Source: Methanosarcina thermophila TM-1 (lineage in GTDB: Archaea > Halobacteriota > Methanosarcinia > Methanosarcinales > Methanosarcinaceae). Taken from it: DNA of 64,000 bases. The translations under genes and the position numbers were made by a program. Below, in pieces: positions 9,593 through 18,886 of this stretch; positions within the stretch are counted from its first letter, which is position 1; each line of letters opens with the position of its first letter. The stretch covers positions 1,674,001 through 1,738,000 of the forward strand of contig NZ_CP009501.1 in assembly GCF_000969885.1 (NCBI RefSeq), given 5' to 3'. The notes beneath the pieces were generated by a model. That model ran no database searches. It saw only the letters and a list, made by a program, of their open reading frames with translations, and was not told the origin of the DNA.

Positions 9593-12500
9593 TTACAGGA
9601 CATCGGATTTTTCTATCAGGTTGAAAGTAATTCTGAACTCAGTCCCCTGATCTCGCTTAATCTCTATTTTTCCATCCAGCTGGTCAACAAGGGTGCTCAC
9701 TAACTGCAGCCCAAGAGAATCAAGGCGTTCAAACTCCAAATTTTCGGGAATCCCTTTCCCGTTGTCTGAGATTGTCAGACTGAAACATGATTCCTGTATT
9801 TCGTTATTTTTTTCTTCCCTGCACAGCTTGATTCGAATTTCCCCTTTTTCCTCTTCAGTAAATGCATGTTTGAGAGAATTGGAAACAAGTTCATTAACAA
9901 TTATTCCCAGCGGGACGGCAATGTCCATGTTAAAGAAGGCATTCTCCTCGAGATCCATTAGCAGGTTGAGATTTTTACTTCTAAGGCTGTAAGTCTGGAA
10001 AAGATTTTCAGCTAGTTTCTGGAGATATGCGGAAAAGTCCAGTGTATCGGTTCCTTCCCCTCTATAAAGTTCCTCATGAATAAGGGACATCGAGAATATC
10101 CTGTCCTGGCTTTCTCTAAAGGCTTCAAGTACATCGTTATCAAAAAACTTCTCAGCCTGCAAATCCAGTAGAGAAGAGATTACCTGTAAATTGTTCTTGA
10201 TTCGGTGATGAATCTCTTTTTTTCTAGTTTCTTCAATTTTTGCCAGGATTTTTTCTGCTTTCTTGCGTTCAGTAACGTCCCTGGAAATAGCCGAGACAGC
10301 TACAAAATCTCCGGACGAGTTAAAAATCTGGGAGAGACTTACTGAGACATTTATTGGTGTACCGTCCTTTTTTAGCTGCAAAGTTTCGTAGTACTGAACT
10401 TTATCGTTATTTTTAATCTTCTCGATTAGCTGTCCTACTTCCCCTTTTAATTCTGGAGGTTCAATTACTGAAATATTTTTTCCCAGAATTTCTTCAGCCG
10501 AATAGCCATAAATCTGCTCTGCACCCTTATTCCAGCTGGTAACAACACCCTCAAGGGATGTGGTTATAATTGCATCGTTTGATGATTCTACAGCATTCGC
10601 CAGGGTCTTAATTTTTTCTTCGGCTTTTTTACGCTCGGTAATATCCTGAACTATTCCTCTTGCCCGAACAGGAAGATTTTCCTCGTTAAAAATAACTTCA
10701 GCTCGTACATGGATTGTGCGTACTTCTCCATTATCCAGAACAATCCTGTGATCAATATCAAGTGGATTTCCATTAATAGCTTCCTTATAGGCATTATCGA
10801 CATAGTCTCGATCGTCGGGGTGTACATAATCTAAATATTGATTGTAAGGTAGTGCTGACTTTTGGGGATCAAGCCCAAAAATACGATACATCTCCTCAGA
10901 CCAGTTAATCTCACTAGTTAAAAAGTCCCAATACCAGCTTCCAATATTAGCCATTTTTTGAGCTTCAGCTAGGCCTCTTTCGCTTTCTTCCAGGGATTTA
11001 TAAGTCTTCTCAAGCTCTGCTGTGCGCGCTTTAACCAGCTCTTCCAAGTTATCGAGGGTATCTTTTAACCTGGCTTCCGCTTCTTTTTTGTCTTTAATAT
11101 CACGCGAAATAGCAAGAATAGAGCATACTTTACCATTGGTGAACTCCGGTACTATCCGTGTATTAAAATAGTATTCTTTTCCCTGAGGTGATATGTACTG
11201 GAATTCCATTGTCTCGGGTTTTCCTGTAGCAAAAACCTTCTGGTGGCACTCTTCCCAGAGACTTACAAGTACAGGATCCATTCCAAGTTCACTATGAGTT
11301 TTTCCAATTATTCTGGCTTGAGATAGACTGTAAGCCTTTGCAGCTGCAGGATTTGCATACATATGGCGGTTTTGTTTATCAAAACGGGTAATTACATCAG
11401 GAGAATTCTCAGCCAGAGTACGGAATCGCTTTTCACTTTCCACCAGCTCCAGTTCAGCTAGCTTGCGCTTGGTGATATCACGGACAATACCTACGATAAA
11501 AAGAGGCTTCTTACTTTGATCTTTAGTAACCCTGAAGTGGTCGGCAAACCACACATATTTGCCGTCCTTGCACCTGAACCTGTACTCAATAGTTCCAAAA
11601 CCTGAGTCAGATGCCTGAGTCAGTTTTTCAATAACCAACTGGCGGTCTTCTGGATGAATGCGATCAAAGATCTCACTGATATTCGTCTCACTTATCTCCC
11701 TGGCAGAGAAGCCTGTGAGCTGCTTTATTACAGGGCTCATGAAATCATAGTGGTCAGTCTGAAGGTTTCGCCGGTATGCAACATCGAGAGAGTTCTCAAT
11801 AACCCACCTGAACCGCTCCTCACTTTCCCTCAGCGCATCTACCAGAGCGTCACGTTCATTTAGCAACTGGCTCAACTTGATATTGCTATAGCTTAACTGT
11901 GAGACCATATTGGCAAATGCCATTAAGAAAGCCATGCCTGTATCCACAGCTTCCCTGCTCAACCTCGGGACTTTTTCAAGTGCAGCCATATATTCCTCTT
12001 CATTGAAGCCATATTTCCTGGCTTGGGCTCGGTAGAACTCGTAGTTAAGATGCTCATCCTCAAAAAAGAACTGCCCTGAGAGGATACTGCCAACTTGCTT
12101 GCCTCCTACCATAACAGGAGTTGCGACACTCCACATATTGTTCTTGCACTTGTGCAGCTTAAACTCTCCAGGCGGGGTAACCGTAGAAAGCTCGATGTCA
12201 TTCTCTATACAGTGCTTGCAGGTTTCAGGATGAACCCTGTGGAATTTCGTGCAGATGTCCTGCCATCCGACACCTACCAGAACATTACCTTTTAGATCAT
12301 TCAAGCCCACAGTCATGTGAGTAAGCTTATGGAAATCCTCCATGAGGGACTGGATCGCCTGGATATCAATAATCTCGGCAAACTCCAGGTTAGCCATTTC
12401 CCGGTCTGGTGAGAGAATATTTTCTAGTCTAAGTCTTGGACATTGCTCACTTTGCCGCAGCTTCTCTTCAGCCTGCTGACGCTCGATAATATCTGCAGCC

Positions 12501-13099
12501 TGCCGGGCAAGGATATCAACAAGCATCAATTCACGTTCATCCGGGAAGTGAGCCTGGCTGAAATAAGTAGAGATAACACCAAGCAGTTTGCCCGACAGGC
12601 TCACGAGAGGCGTTGACTGAATAGCTCTTACTCCTTCATCCAGCAGTACATCAAGGGCTTCACTTTCGAATAAGCCCGGACTGCAGGTGATGTCCTCAAC
12701 GACCACGCGTTCCATTCTTTTTATTGCAGCTCCACATATCGCTGCTTTCCCTGCATCTGCAAGCTCGAAGAATTTTAAAAAACGAAGGCTAAACCCCTTC
12801 TGGGCTGCAAGCCTCAGTTTTCCTGTTGGTGAATCGAGAATCTGTATATTTCCTTTATCCGCTCTGGTAATCGCAATTGCAGCCTCAACCATTTCCTGAA
12901 GAATCGAGAATGAGTCACTGTCTCCGAGATACCGCTTGCTGAGTTTATGGAGAATACTAATATCTCTAGTCTCTACTCCTAGTTTGTTCCTGGGTTCAAT
13001 CGGCTCATTCTCCGAACACTTGCAGTCGAAAATCCCGGCATGCAACTTTTTATTTGTATTATCCGATTCCTCAGCATTCAGGCGATCAAAAGCAGTCAT
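9593..13099 (-). CDS. GAF-PocR-multi-PAS sensor histidine kinase (HisKA_2 type)
   Basis: A 1168-residue soluble sensor kinase. Domains in order: GAF (about 55-210), a PocR ligand-binding domain (about 235-405) with conserved cysteines (PETCKHCIEND), PAS repeats at about 430-555, 560-680, 725-845 and 850-970 with a coiled coil near 680-725. A HisKA_2 phospho-acceptor (EIHHRIKNNLQVISS, about 985-1000) and a HATPase (NELVSNSLKHAF, ISDNGKGIP) close it. No transmembrane helix and no receiver domain are visible. PocR domains bind small hydrocarbon-derived ligands in other systems; the ligand here is unknown. No regulator gene lies beside it, so the output partner must be elsewhere. Confidence 0.9.
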   Translation of the reverse strand: MTAFDRLNAEESDNTNKKLHAGIFDCKCSENEPIEPRNKLGVETRDISILHKLSKRYLGDSDSFSILQEMVEAAIAITRADKGNIQILDSPTGKLRLAAQKGFSLRFLKFFELADAGKAAICGAAIKRMERVVVEDITCSPGLFESEALDVLLDEGVRAIQSTPLVSLSGKLLGVISTYFSQAHFPDERELMLVDILARQAADIIERQQAEEKLRQSEQCPRLRLENILSPDREMANLEFAEIIDIQAIQSLMEDFHKLTHMTVGLNDLKGNVLVGVGWQDICTKFHRVHPETCKHCIENDIELSTVTPPGEFKLHKCKNNMWSVATPVMVGGKQVGSILSGQFFFEDEHLNYEFYRAQARKYGFNEEEYMAALEKVPRLSREAVDTGMAFLMAFANMVSQLSYSNIKLSQLLNERDALVDALRESEERFRWVIENSLDVAYRRNLQTDHYDFMSPVIKQLTGFSAREISETNISEIFDRIHPEDRQLVIEKLTQASDSGFGTIEYRFRCKDGKYVWFADHFRVTKDQSKKPLFIVGIVRDITKRKLAELELVESEKRFRTLAENSPDVITRFDKQNRHMYANPAAAKAYSLSQARIIGKTHSELGMDPVLVSLWEECHQKVFATGKPETMEFQYISPQGKEYYFNTRIVPEFTNGKVCSILAISRDIKDKKEAEARLKDTLDNLEELVKARTAELEKTYKSLEESERGLAEAQKMANIGSWYWDFLTSEINWSEEMYRIFGLDPQKSALPYNQYLDYVHPDDRDYVDNAYKEAINGNPLDIDHRIVLDNGEVRTIHVRAEVIFNEENLPVRARGIVQDITERKKAEEKIKTLANAVESSNDAIITTSLEGVVTSWNKGAEQIYGYSAEEILGKNISVIEPPELKGEVGQLIEKIKNNDKVQYYETLQLKKDGTPINVSVSLSQIFNSSGDFVAVSAISRDVTERKKAEKILAKIEETRKKEIHHRIKNNLQVISSLLDLQAEKFFDNDVLEAFRESQDRIFSMSLIHEELYRGEGTDTLDFSAYLQKLAENLFQTYSLRSKNLNLLMDLEENAFFNMDIAVPLGIIVNELVSNSLKHAFTEEEKGEIRIKLCREEKNNEIQESCFSLTISDNGKGIPENLEFERLDSLGLQLVSTLVDQLDGKIEIKRDQGTEFRITFNLIEKSDVL

Positions 13100-13556
13100 A
13101 GTTATCCAACCCTGCTTTAATTAGGGTTTCAGTATTGTAGCTGAATTTCCTTTATTTGATGGAATTTATGTGATGGAATATAGGGAAAGATTCCATAAAA
13201 TCAACACCCCAAAATCGGTTATTCTTCCGTTCCAAGCCTCCCAAATTCCGAATAAAAATTTAAAAGCTTATATGAATTTCCTGCCGGTAGCCATTTTGAC
13301 ACCTGTGAACTTTTCTGGTGTTTCGGTCTCACTAGCCAGAGCAAATTCTGTGATTGCTTTTTCAGAAAAATAGAGATCATCTGCCTGACAATTTAATTAT
13401 ATCGATTTGAATAAACTGTATGTTAACTCATCAGGATTCTTTATTGTTACTTATCAAATTTTCCTTAAAATGTTCAAAGATTGATAGCAGTTATAAAACA
13501 TCAATTTCATAAAAAGATTTGGATAAGACATAAAAAATTAAAATTATGAGGAAATC
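13100..13556. other. Intergenic spacer, nothing recognised
   Basis: 457 bases between two minus-strand genes, AT-rich on the left-hand gene's promoter side. Short open frames here lack a Shine-Dalgarno site and family resemblance. Confidence 0.45.
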
Positions 13557-14408
13557 TCAAAATTTAGATTTCTTATAGCTCCTGCCCGGCATCCTGGTTC
13601 GAACCCTTGTATGTTGCAGTTTCCGAATATTCCCGAGCAGCCCTAGTCTTGTCCCATCGAGCAAATACACTTCTGAAGCCTCAAGTTCAATCCCGCCTGA
13701 GAAAAAAGCAGGACCCAGGAGGTCTTCCTGAGTGGATTCGTTAAAAGGTATGCCTCCACATAATTCATTAAAAGCCGGCATTATGAAAAGCTCAGGATCG
13801 CTCCATTGTGCAGTGTCTTCAAAATCAAGATTTTCATACCTACTCTTCAGGACATCCACATTGAATTTTGTCCTTATCCAGGCAGGCTCAGTTATGGAAT
13901 AGCCGAAAGCATCCATAAAGCGGATTGTAGGATGGTTATGGGCGACAATTATATGAGAGGCACCCAGCAGTTCAGGTGCAGGCCAGGTATGCCCGTGAAA
14001 ATATCCCACACCATCGAGAACCGCCCCGCGTGCGGAATGAACCCTGATATCCTTTTGCCTGTTAAAAAGAAATTCAATTCCTCCGTCATGGTTTCCAGGG
14101 AAGATATCCACATGTGCATGTTTTGCAAGTGTCTCAAGAAAGCGAGGAATTTCATCTTTCTCCTGCCAGGAAACTTGAGGAACATTATGCTTTATATCCC
14201 CGAGAAGTATTATCCGATCTGGGGAATTTGCCTGAATATAGCTCAGAATCCTGTCCAGCCTTCCTTCCATCTGGCTGGGAAGATTGATCCCGCTCCTGTA
14301 AAGATCCCATTCTATCCCCAGGTGGATATCAGCAACTACCAGTGAAGTTTCGGTATTGGATACAATGAGAGCAGGCTCTTCAATAATAGGTATGATTTCT
14401 GGTGGCAT
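13557..14408 (-). CDS. Calcineurin-like metallophosphoesterase
   Basis: 283 residues with the full two-metal phosphoesterase motif set: DIHLG (about 27-31), GDIKHN (about 65-70), GNHDGG (about 100-105), HGHTWP (about 138-143) and AHNHPT (about 155-160). The archaeal stand-alone group it resembles is often annotated as DNA repair exonuclease-like or MJ0037-like; the true substrate is not known. The C-terminal tail is basic (RTRMPGRSYKKSKF), which could favour nucleic acid. It lies downstream of the Lon-like protease gene on the same strand. Confidence 0.85.
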   Translation of the reverse strand: MPPEIIPIIEEPALIVSNTETSLVVADIHLGIEWDLYRSGINLPSQMEGRLDRILSYIQANSPDRIILLGDIKHNVPQVSWQEKDEIPRFLETLAKHAHVDIFPGNHDGGIEFLFNRQKDIRVHSARGAVLDGVGYFHGHTWPAPELLGASHIIVAHNHPTIRFMDAFGYSITEPAWIRTKFNVDVLKSRYENLDFEDTAQWSDPELFIMPAFNELCGGIPFNESTQEDLLGPAFFSGGIELEASEVYLLDGTRLGLLGNIRKLQHTRVRTRMPGRSYKKSKF

Positions 14409-14652
14409 AGTTGATGAAAGATTGTTTTTCAGAACTTAAAATTGCATATTCGATGGCAACCTAACAGGTTCAATCTCAACGCGTATAAATATATACTTTG
14501 CACTATATAAATAAATAGAGGGTATAAAATTGAAGGTAGTAAAGGAACGGTTCATGGGGGAAAAATCTCAAAAAAATAGAATTTCTGGAAAAGTTCCAAA
14601 AAGTTTCCCGGAAAGATAATCCGGATTACAGTAAAAATTGAGACTTGGATTT

Positions 14653-15591
14653 TTATCTCTGATACCTCAGTACATCATCTATCGTATCTACGTATTCGAC
14701 ATCGATTCCCACCTTTTCTTCTATATACTCCTCGGCATCTACGGGCTCTGCCACCCTTTCAGTTACTATAAAGCCGCCAAAGTTTCTTTCTACCAGCTTG
14801 TAAGTAACAAGTCGACTATTTTCTCTGGGAATGAGGAAGAGTGTTTTGCCTCCTGCTTTTGCAGCCTCGGCTTTTTCGATAATGCCGCCGACCTCTCCTA
14901 TATTGCCTTCACTATCAATGGTACCTGTTATAGTAATGCTGTCATTTAGCTTGGTATTATTATCGATTGCGGAAATTGCAAGGAGAGTCATTAGAGCGCC
15001 TGCACTTGGACCATCGACCCCTCCGGGAATATCTTCCTCAGCAGTTACACTAAAAATAACATCACTGCTTGAAAGCTGATGTCCGGTTTTACTCTCGGCT
15101 ACAAAGACAGCAGTATTTGCCGCATCCTGGAAGCCTACTCCGGTTAGAGGTACTGTTTGAACAAGTACGCGGCCTTTTCCTGGTCTGATCTCAACCGATA
15201 TATCAAGTAAAGCACCTTCCTCAGAAATTCTTTCCCTGATAAAGGGACCAGACCTCTCCAGTTCAACTTTCTGGAAAACCGCAGGTCCCTGAAGGGTAGC
15301 AAAACCCTCAATTCCTGCAGGACGCATTTGAGAACTACTCTCAAGCTCAAAGATTCTCTCACGATAGGTTTCTAACTGAGAAGCATAAGACTGAAGCGAC
15401 TGATTACTCTGATTTAGCTGCGCTTTAAGGTTTTCATTTTCAGTCTCAAGGTAATCTATGCGATCCTGCATTTCCTGGATTTGCTTCTCATCAAAGGAAG
15501 GTTGTTCCTCAAACAGGACAAAATAAGTGTTTGCAATAAGTGAAACAGCAAGTAAAAAAGCAAGAAGTTTGGACTTCATACTATCTACCAC
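14653..15591 (-). CDS. Membrane-anchored Lon-like (S16 family) serine protease without ATPase domain
   Basis: 312 residues. An N-terminal hydrophobic anchor (about 6-25) is followed by a coiled coil (about 32-95) and a C-terminal S16 domain (about 110-310). The catalytic serine sits in DGPSAGALMT and the partner lysine in IIEKAEAAKAGGKTLFLIP, so both dyad residues are present. There is no AAA+ module, unlike LonB, so it is a stand-alone protease that either needs a partner or acts on exposed substrates. The active domain is probably outside the cell membrane. The neighbouring gene at 15783 carries a probable Trypco1 domain, a family named for co-occurrence with peptidases. Confidence 0.85.
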   Translation of the reverse strand: MVDSMKSKLLAFLLAVSLIANTYFVLFEEQPSFDEKQIQEMQDRIDYLETENENLKAQLNQSNQSLQSYASQLETYRERIFELESSSQMRPAGIEGFATLQGPAVFQKVELERSGPFIRERISEEGALLDISVEIRPGKGRVLVQTVPLTGVGFQDAANTAVFVAESKTGHQLSSSDVIFSVTAEEDIPGGVDGPSAGALMTLLAISAIDNNTKLNDSITITGTIDSEGNIGEVGGIIEKAEAAKAGGKTLFLIPRENSRLVTYKLVERNFGGFIVTERVAEPVDAEEYIEEKVGIDVEYVDTIDDVLRYQR

Positions 15592-15782
15592 TTTTAATTT
15601 GTTTTAGATCCTACTTATTTCTTCTTCCAGTAACAAAGAAGAAAAACAGCAAGAACCATTATAGATAGAACTGCGGATTTAACTTGAGAGCAATTAAGTG
15701 AATATTGATTCAGAAAATCTTCTTATCGTATTCGTATATTTGCATTAGAAAAAATTATATAATTATAAGCAGAGTTTCAGCC

Positions 15783-16205
15783 TTACTCCTCAGGAACTTC
15801 CTTCTCAATCTCATTTCCTTTGTCTTTCCACCTTAGCACTACTTTAATATTTTTCTCATTCTCTGATTTGGTAATAACTGCTCTCCCATTCATAGTTAGA
15901 AGCAGATTAAAAGTTAGCTCCACCTGAGATGGTCTGAACTCCGCAGGGGTTTCCTCCATATTGTCTACAACTTTTTTAGAGATTTCCTTGATCATAAGCA
16001 TTGCATTGTCAATAGACTCTGTGGATTTTTCTTCCAAGGCTTTAGGAGATACGAGCCTCAAGGCTTTTACTGTGCCAGGAGCATGCCCCAGTTCGGCTAA
16101 AATATGCCCTGTTTTTAAGGCATTCTTACTGGAGACATCAATTACTTCTTCGTCAATAATCACTTTATTCAGAAATTGCCCCCCTATAGACGATAAGGCA
16201 CGCAT
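15783..16205 (-). CDS. Probable Trypco1 (CU044_2847-like) domain protein
   Basis: 140 residues, no signal peptide or membrane segment. The C-terminal pattern PSQVELTFNLLLTMNG followed by AVITKSE and VVLRWK resembles the Trypco1 signature (P-x-E-V-x-V-x-F-G-L-x-L, then A-V-I-A, then V-x-L-x-W). Trypco1 domains are known as small effector-associated partners of trypsin-like peptidases. Here the downstream same-strand neighbour is a Lon-like protease 191 bases away, so the two may be co-transcribed. The ATG at 16205 has no clear Shine-Dalgarno; a GGGGGG run lies inside the frame, so an internal start is possible. The family call comes from memory of the pattern. Confidence 0.5.
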   Translation of the reverse strand: MRALSSIGGQFLNKVIIDEEVIDVSSKNALKTGHILAELGHAPGTVKALRLVSPKALEEKSTESIDNAMLMIKEISKKVVDNMEETPAEFRPSQVELTFNLLLTMNGRAVITKSENEKNIKVVLRWKDKGNEIEKEVPEE

Positions 16206-16392
16206 AATAGAAAAGAAGAATGCGACCCAGAATAAGAATAGATTAATACAAATAAGATATATATATTTGCATAAATAATTATTGACGTTTTAAGGATTTC
16301 AGAAGAACTACCTTTTTTGCCCTCTGATAAAAGTGAAGAAGGGGACCTCCTGCCTTAGAGTTAAGGAAACTTATACAGGAATTTAATTAACT

Positions 16393-17808
16393 TTATTCAG
16401 CTTCCCTTACGTGTGGTCCTTCTTTTGTATCCTGCACGATATAGCCCAGAGATTTTATTTTTTCCCGGATAGCATCCGAAACTGCCCAATCTTTCCTTTT
16501 TCTAGCGTTTTCACGTTCTTTAACCAGTTCCATGATTTCTTCGGGAATTTCCTTTTTTCTAGATTCGGCAAAAATTCCCAAAACATTCGAAAACTGCCTG
16601 TAAAGGGAATGGAGCCTATTGAGAACCTGCCGGTTTTTTCCGGACTCAAGGTATTTATTGGCTGTACGGGAGAGTTCTCTAAAAACAGTTATGGCTTTAG
16701 GAGTATTGAAATCGTCCTCAAGAGCTTCCCTGAACTGACTCTCAAGTTCGGGAAGGGCTTTAAGAACTTCATCGTCTTCGGGATAAGCTTTATCTTCTGC
16801 GTTTGCCAGGGCAAATTCAAGGTTTTCGAGCGTTTCTTTGAGCTTCAGATAGTTGTTTTTAGCATTTTCTGCAAAGGCATCAGAGTAATCCAGTTTCTTA
16901 CGGTAATGTACTGTGAGAAACATAAAGCGTACAACTTCCCCGCCATATTTCTCTACAATCTCGGGCAATGTGAAGATGTTTCCCTTGGACTTGCTCATCT
17001 TCTCCCCTTCGACTATCAGGTGTTCGACGTGAATCCAGTAGCGTGCAAAAGGTTTACCTGTTGCCCCTTCCGATTGCGCTATTTCATTTTCATGATGGGG
17101 GAAGATAAGGTCCACTCCTCCTAGATGCATATCCAATGTGGGTCCAAAACAGTTCATAGCCATTACCGAGCATTCGATATGCCAGCCCGGGCGAATTTTA
17201 CCCCACGGGCTTTCATAGTAAATTCCCCTCTCGATCTCTTCCGGGGTTGAGGCTTTCAGAAGAGCAAAATCACGTGGGTTATCCTTATCATATTCATCCA
17301 CATCCACTGATGCGCCAACCTTTATTTTATCGAAGTCAAGCTTTGAGAGCTTACCGTAATCAGGAAATGATGAGATTCTGTAATAGACCGACCCGCCTTT
17401 TTCGTAAGCCAGTCCTTTGTCCATGAGCTTTTTTGTAAGCTCAATCATGCTGCCAACGTTTTCCGTGGCTCTCGGATAGGCTGAAGCTCTTTTTATGTTC
17501 AGCATATTAAGACCTTTAAAGAACTCTGCCGTGTATTTATCCGTAAACTCCTTAAGTGACATTCCGGCTGCTTTTGAATCCCTGATAGTTTTGTCATCTA
17601 TGTCGGTAATGTTCATTACAAGTTTTACTTTATAGCCAAGGTACTCAAGAGTTCTCACAATATTATCGGTCATCAGGAAAGTACGATAATTGCCTATATG
17701 CGGCATACTGTAAACTGTAGGCCCGCAGGCGTAAATCGAGACTTCGCCTTCCTTTAAGGGTTTGAAAATGTCTTTCCGTCTTGTAAGAGTATTGTAAACC
17801 TTGAGCAT
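16393..17808 (-). CDS. cysS: Cysteinyl-tRNA synthetase
   Basis: Class I aminoacyl-tRNA synthetase of about 471 residues that charges tRNA-Cys. Visible signatures: the zinc-ligand region YACGPTVY near the N-terminus, the HIGN version of the HIGH motif (PHIGNYRTF), [20 protein letters not shown] and the KMSKS loop ([11 protein letters not shown]). The C-terminal DALR region is also typical. The ATG at 17808 is chosen because it begins the conserved core and follows GAGGCG; an ATG at 17835 would add nine residues. The window also encodes SepCysS, so this organism probably has two routes to Cys-tRNA. Confidence 0.96.
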   Translation of the reverse strand: MLKVYNTLTRRKDIFKPLKEGEVSIYACGPTVYSMPHIGNYRTFLMTDNIVRTLEYLGYKVKLVMNITDIDDKTIRDSKAAGMSLKEFTDKYTAEFFKGLNMLNIKRASAYPRATENVGSMIELTKKLMDKGLAYEKGGSVYYRISSFPDYGKLSKLDFDKIKVGASVDVDEYDKDNPRDFALLKASTPEEIERGIYYESPWGKIRPGWHIECSVMAMNCFGPTLDMHLGGVDLIFPHHENEIAQSEGATGKPFARYWIHVEHLIVEGEKMSKSKGNIFTLPEIVEKYGGEVVRFMFLTVHYRKKLDYSDAFAENAKNNYLKLKETLENLEFALANAEDKAYPEDDEVLKALPELESQFREALEDDFNTPKAITVFRELSRTANKYLESGKNRQVLNRLHSLYRQFSNVLGIFAESRKKEIPEEIMELVKERENARKRKDWAVSDAIREKIKSLGYIVQDTKEGPHVREAE

Positions 17809-17944
17809 CCGGAACGCCTCTGGAGATTTAAACACCTGAAATACTTAGCAAAAATTAGACTAATTTCTTTAGACTTACCCGAGTTAAGAGTATTCGGTTA
17901 ATTCGTTGTTATCTAATTGGTAGAAGATACTTTATTACCTTTGC

Positions 17945-18140
17945 CACAAGCCTTTTGAAGAAATAGCTCAAGCGCAAACTTTTTCAGAAAAAGTTTGATC
18001 AAAAACCTTTTCTCAAAAGGTTTTATCGAAAATGGCATATTTTTTGGATTTGATAACCTTATCCCCAAACCCTATCCAGCGTGATAAACCGGCGCAACGG
18101 TTTCGCTCAAGCCTTTTCGTAAAAGGGTTGCAGCTCAACG
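17945..18140. repeat. Hairpin-rich intergenic mosaic repeat, copy A
   Basis: The gap between maf and cysS contains two strong hairpins: a 9-bp stem at 17976-17996 and a 10-bp stem (AAAACCTTTT/AAAAGGTTTT, 3-base loop) at 18002-18024. Short modules follow (GTGATAAACCGGCGCA and TTTCGCTCAAGCCTTTT) that recur at 37110-37235. It could act as a transcription terminator or be a dispersed repeat. Confidence 0.6.
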
Positions 18141-18143
18141 GTT

Positions 18144-18737
18144 TCAGGACAAATCTTTCTCAAATATGTTAACTCCGGCTCTTTGCAGTATTTTTCCCAA
18201 CCGGAAGAGGGGGAGCCCCACGATATTAAAGAAATCGCCCTCGATTCTTTTCACAATGGCTGCACCTTTACCCTGAGCAGCAAAAGCTCCTGCTTTATCA
18301 AGAGGCTCTCCAGTTCTGACATAAGCAGAGATCTGTTCTTTGATCATCTTATCCATCCAGACTGTCGTGGATTCCATTTCACTGATTTCCTCCCCGCTGT
18401 CAAGGTCAAGAACCGTAAGAGCGGTAATAACCCTGAACTTCTGTCCGCTTAACATTTCCAACATTTTCTCTGCCTTTTCGGGAGTGCCTGGCTTTCCAAG
18501 AAGTTCCTCATTAAAAAGTACCGAGGTATCAGCAGAAATTACAAGCCCGGAATCAAAATGTTTAGCCACTTCCCTGGCTTTCTCGAGAGAGTGTTTTGTG
18601 AGCAGTTCTTCAGGGTGCAGGTCAGGGTAGGGGCATTCCTTATATGAACTGGCATGAACCAGGAAATTGTTTCCTATCAACTGTTTGAGTAACTCCTTTC
18701 GCCTCGGAGATGCAGACGCAAGAATGATCTGACGCAT
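18144..18737 (-). CDS. maf: Maf-family nucleoside triphosphate pyrophosphatase
   Basis: 197 residues, the usual size. The N-terminal signature [11 protein letters not shown] (about 6-16), the ADTSVL segment (about 68-73) and [13 protein letters not shown] are typical of Maf/YhdE. So is the closing [12 protein letters not shown]. These enzymes hydrolyse non-canonical or modified NTPs, or dTTP/UTP, to the monophosphate and pyrophosphate, cleaning the nucleotide pool. The window does not show substrate preference. It sits upstream of cysS on the same strand, separated by a 330-base repeat region, so co-transcription is doubtful. Confidence 0.92.
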   Translation of the reverse strand: MRQIILASASPRRKELLKQLIGNNFLVHASSYKECPYPDLHPEELLTKHSLEKAREVAKHFDSGLVISADTSVLFNEELLGKPGTPEKAEKMLEMLSGQKFRVITALTVLDLDSGEEISEMESTTVWMDKMIKEQISAYVRTGEPLDKAGAFAAQGKGAAIVKRIEGDFFNIVGLPLFRLGKILQRAGVNIFEKDLS

Positions 18738-18886
18738 GGGAAAAAGTCAGGATGCATGGGATATATTTGTATGCATATACAGCGGACACGAAAATAGATT
18801 AAGGAGCTAATTAGAGAAATTAATTGAGAGAAAAAAATTAAAAAAATTGGGGAATTAATTAAGGAAATTAGCAGGCAAAACTATCC

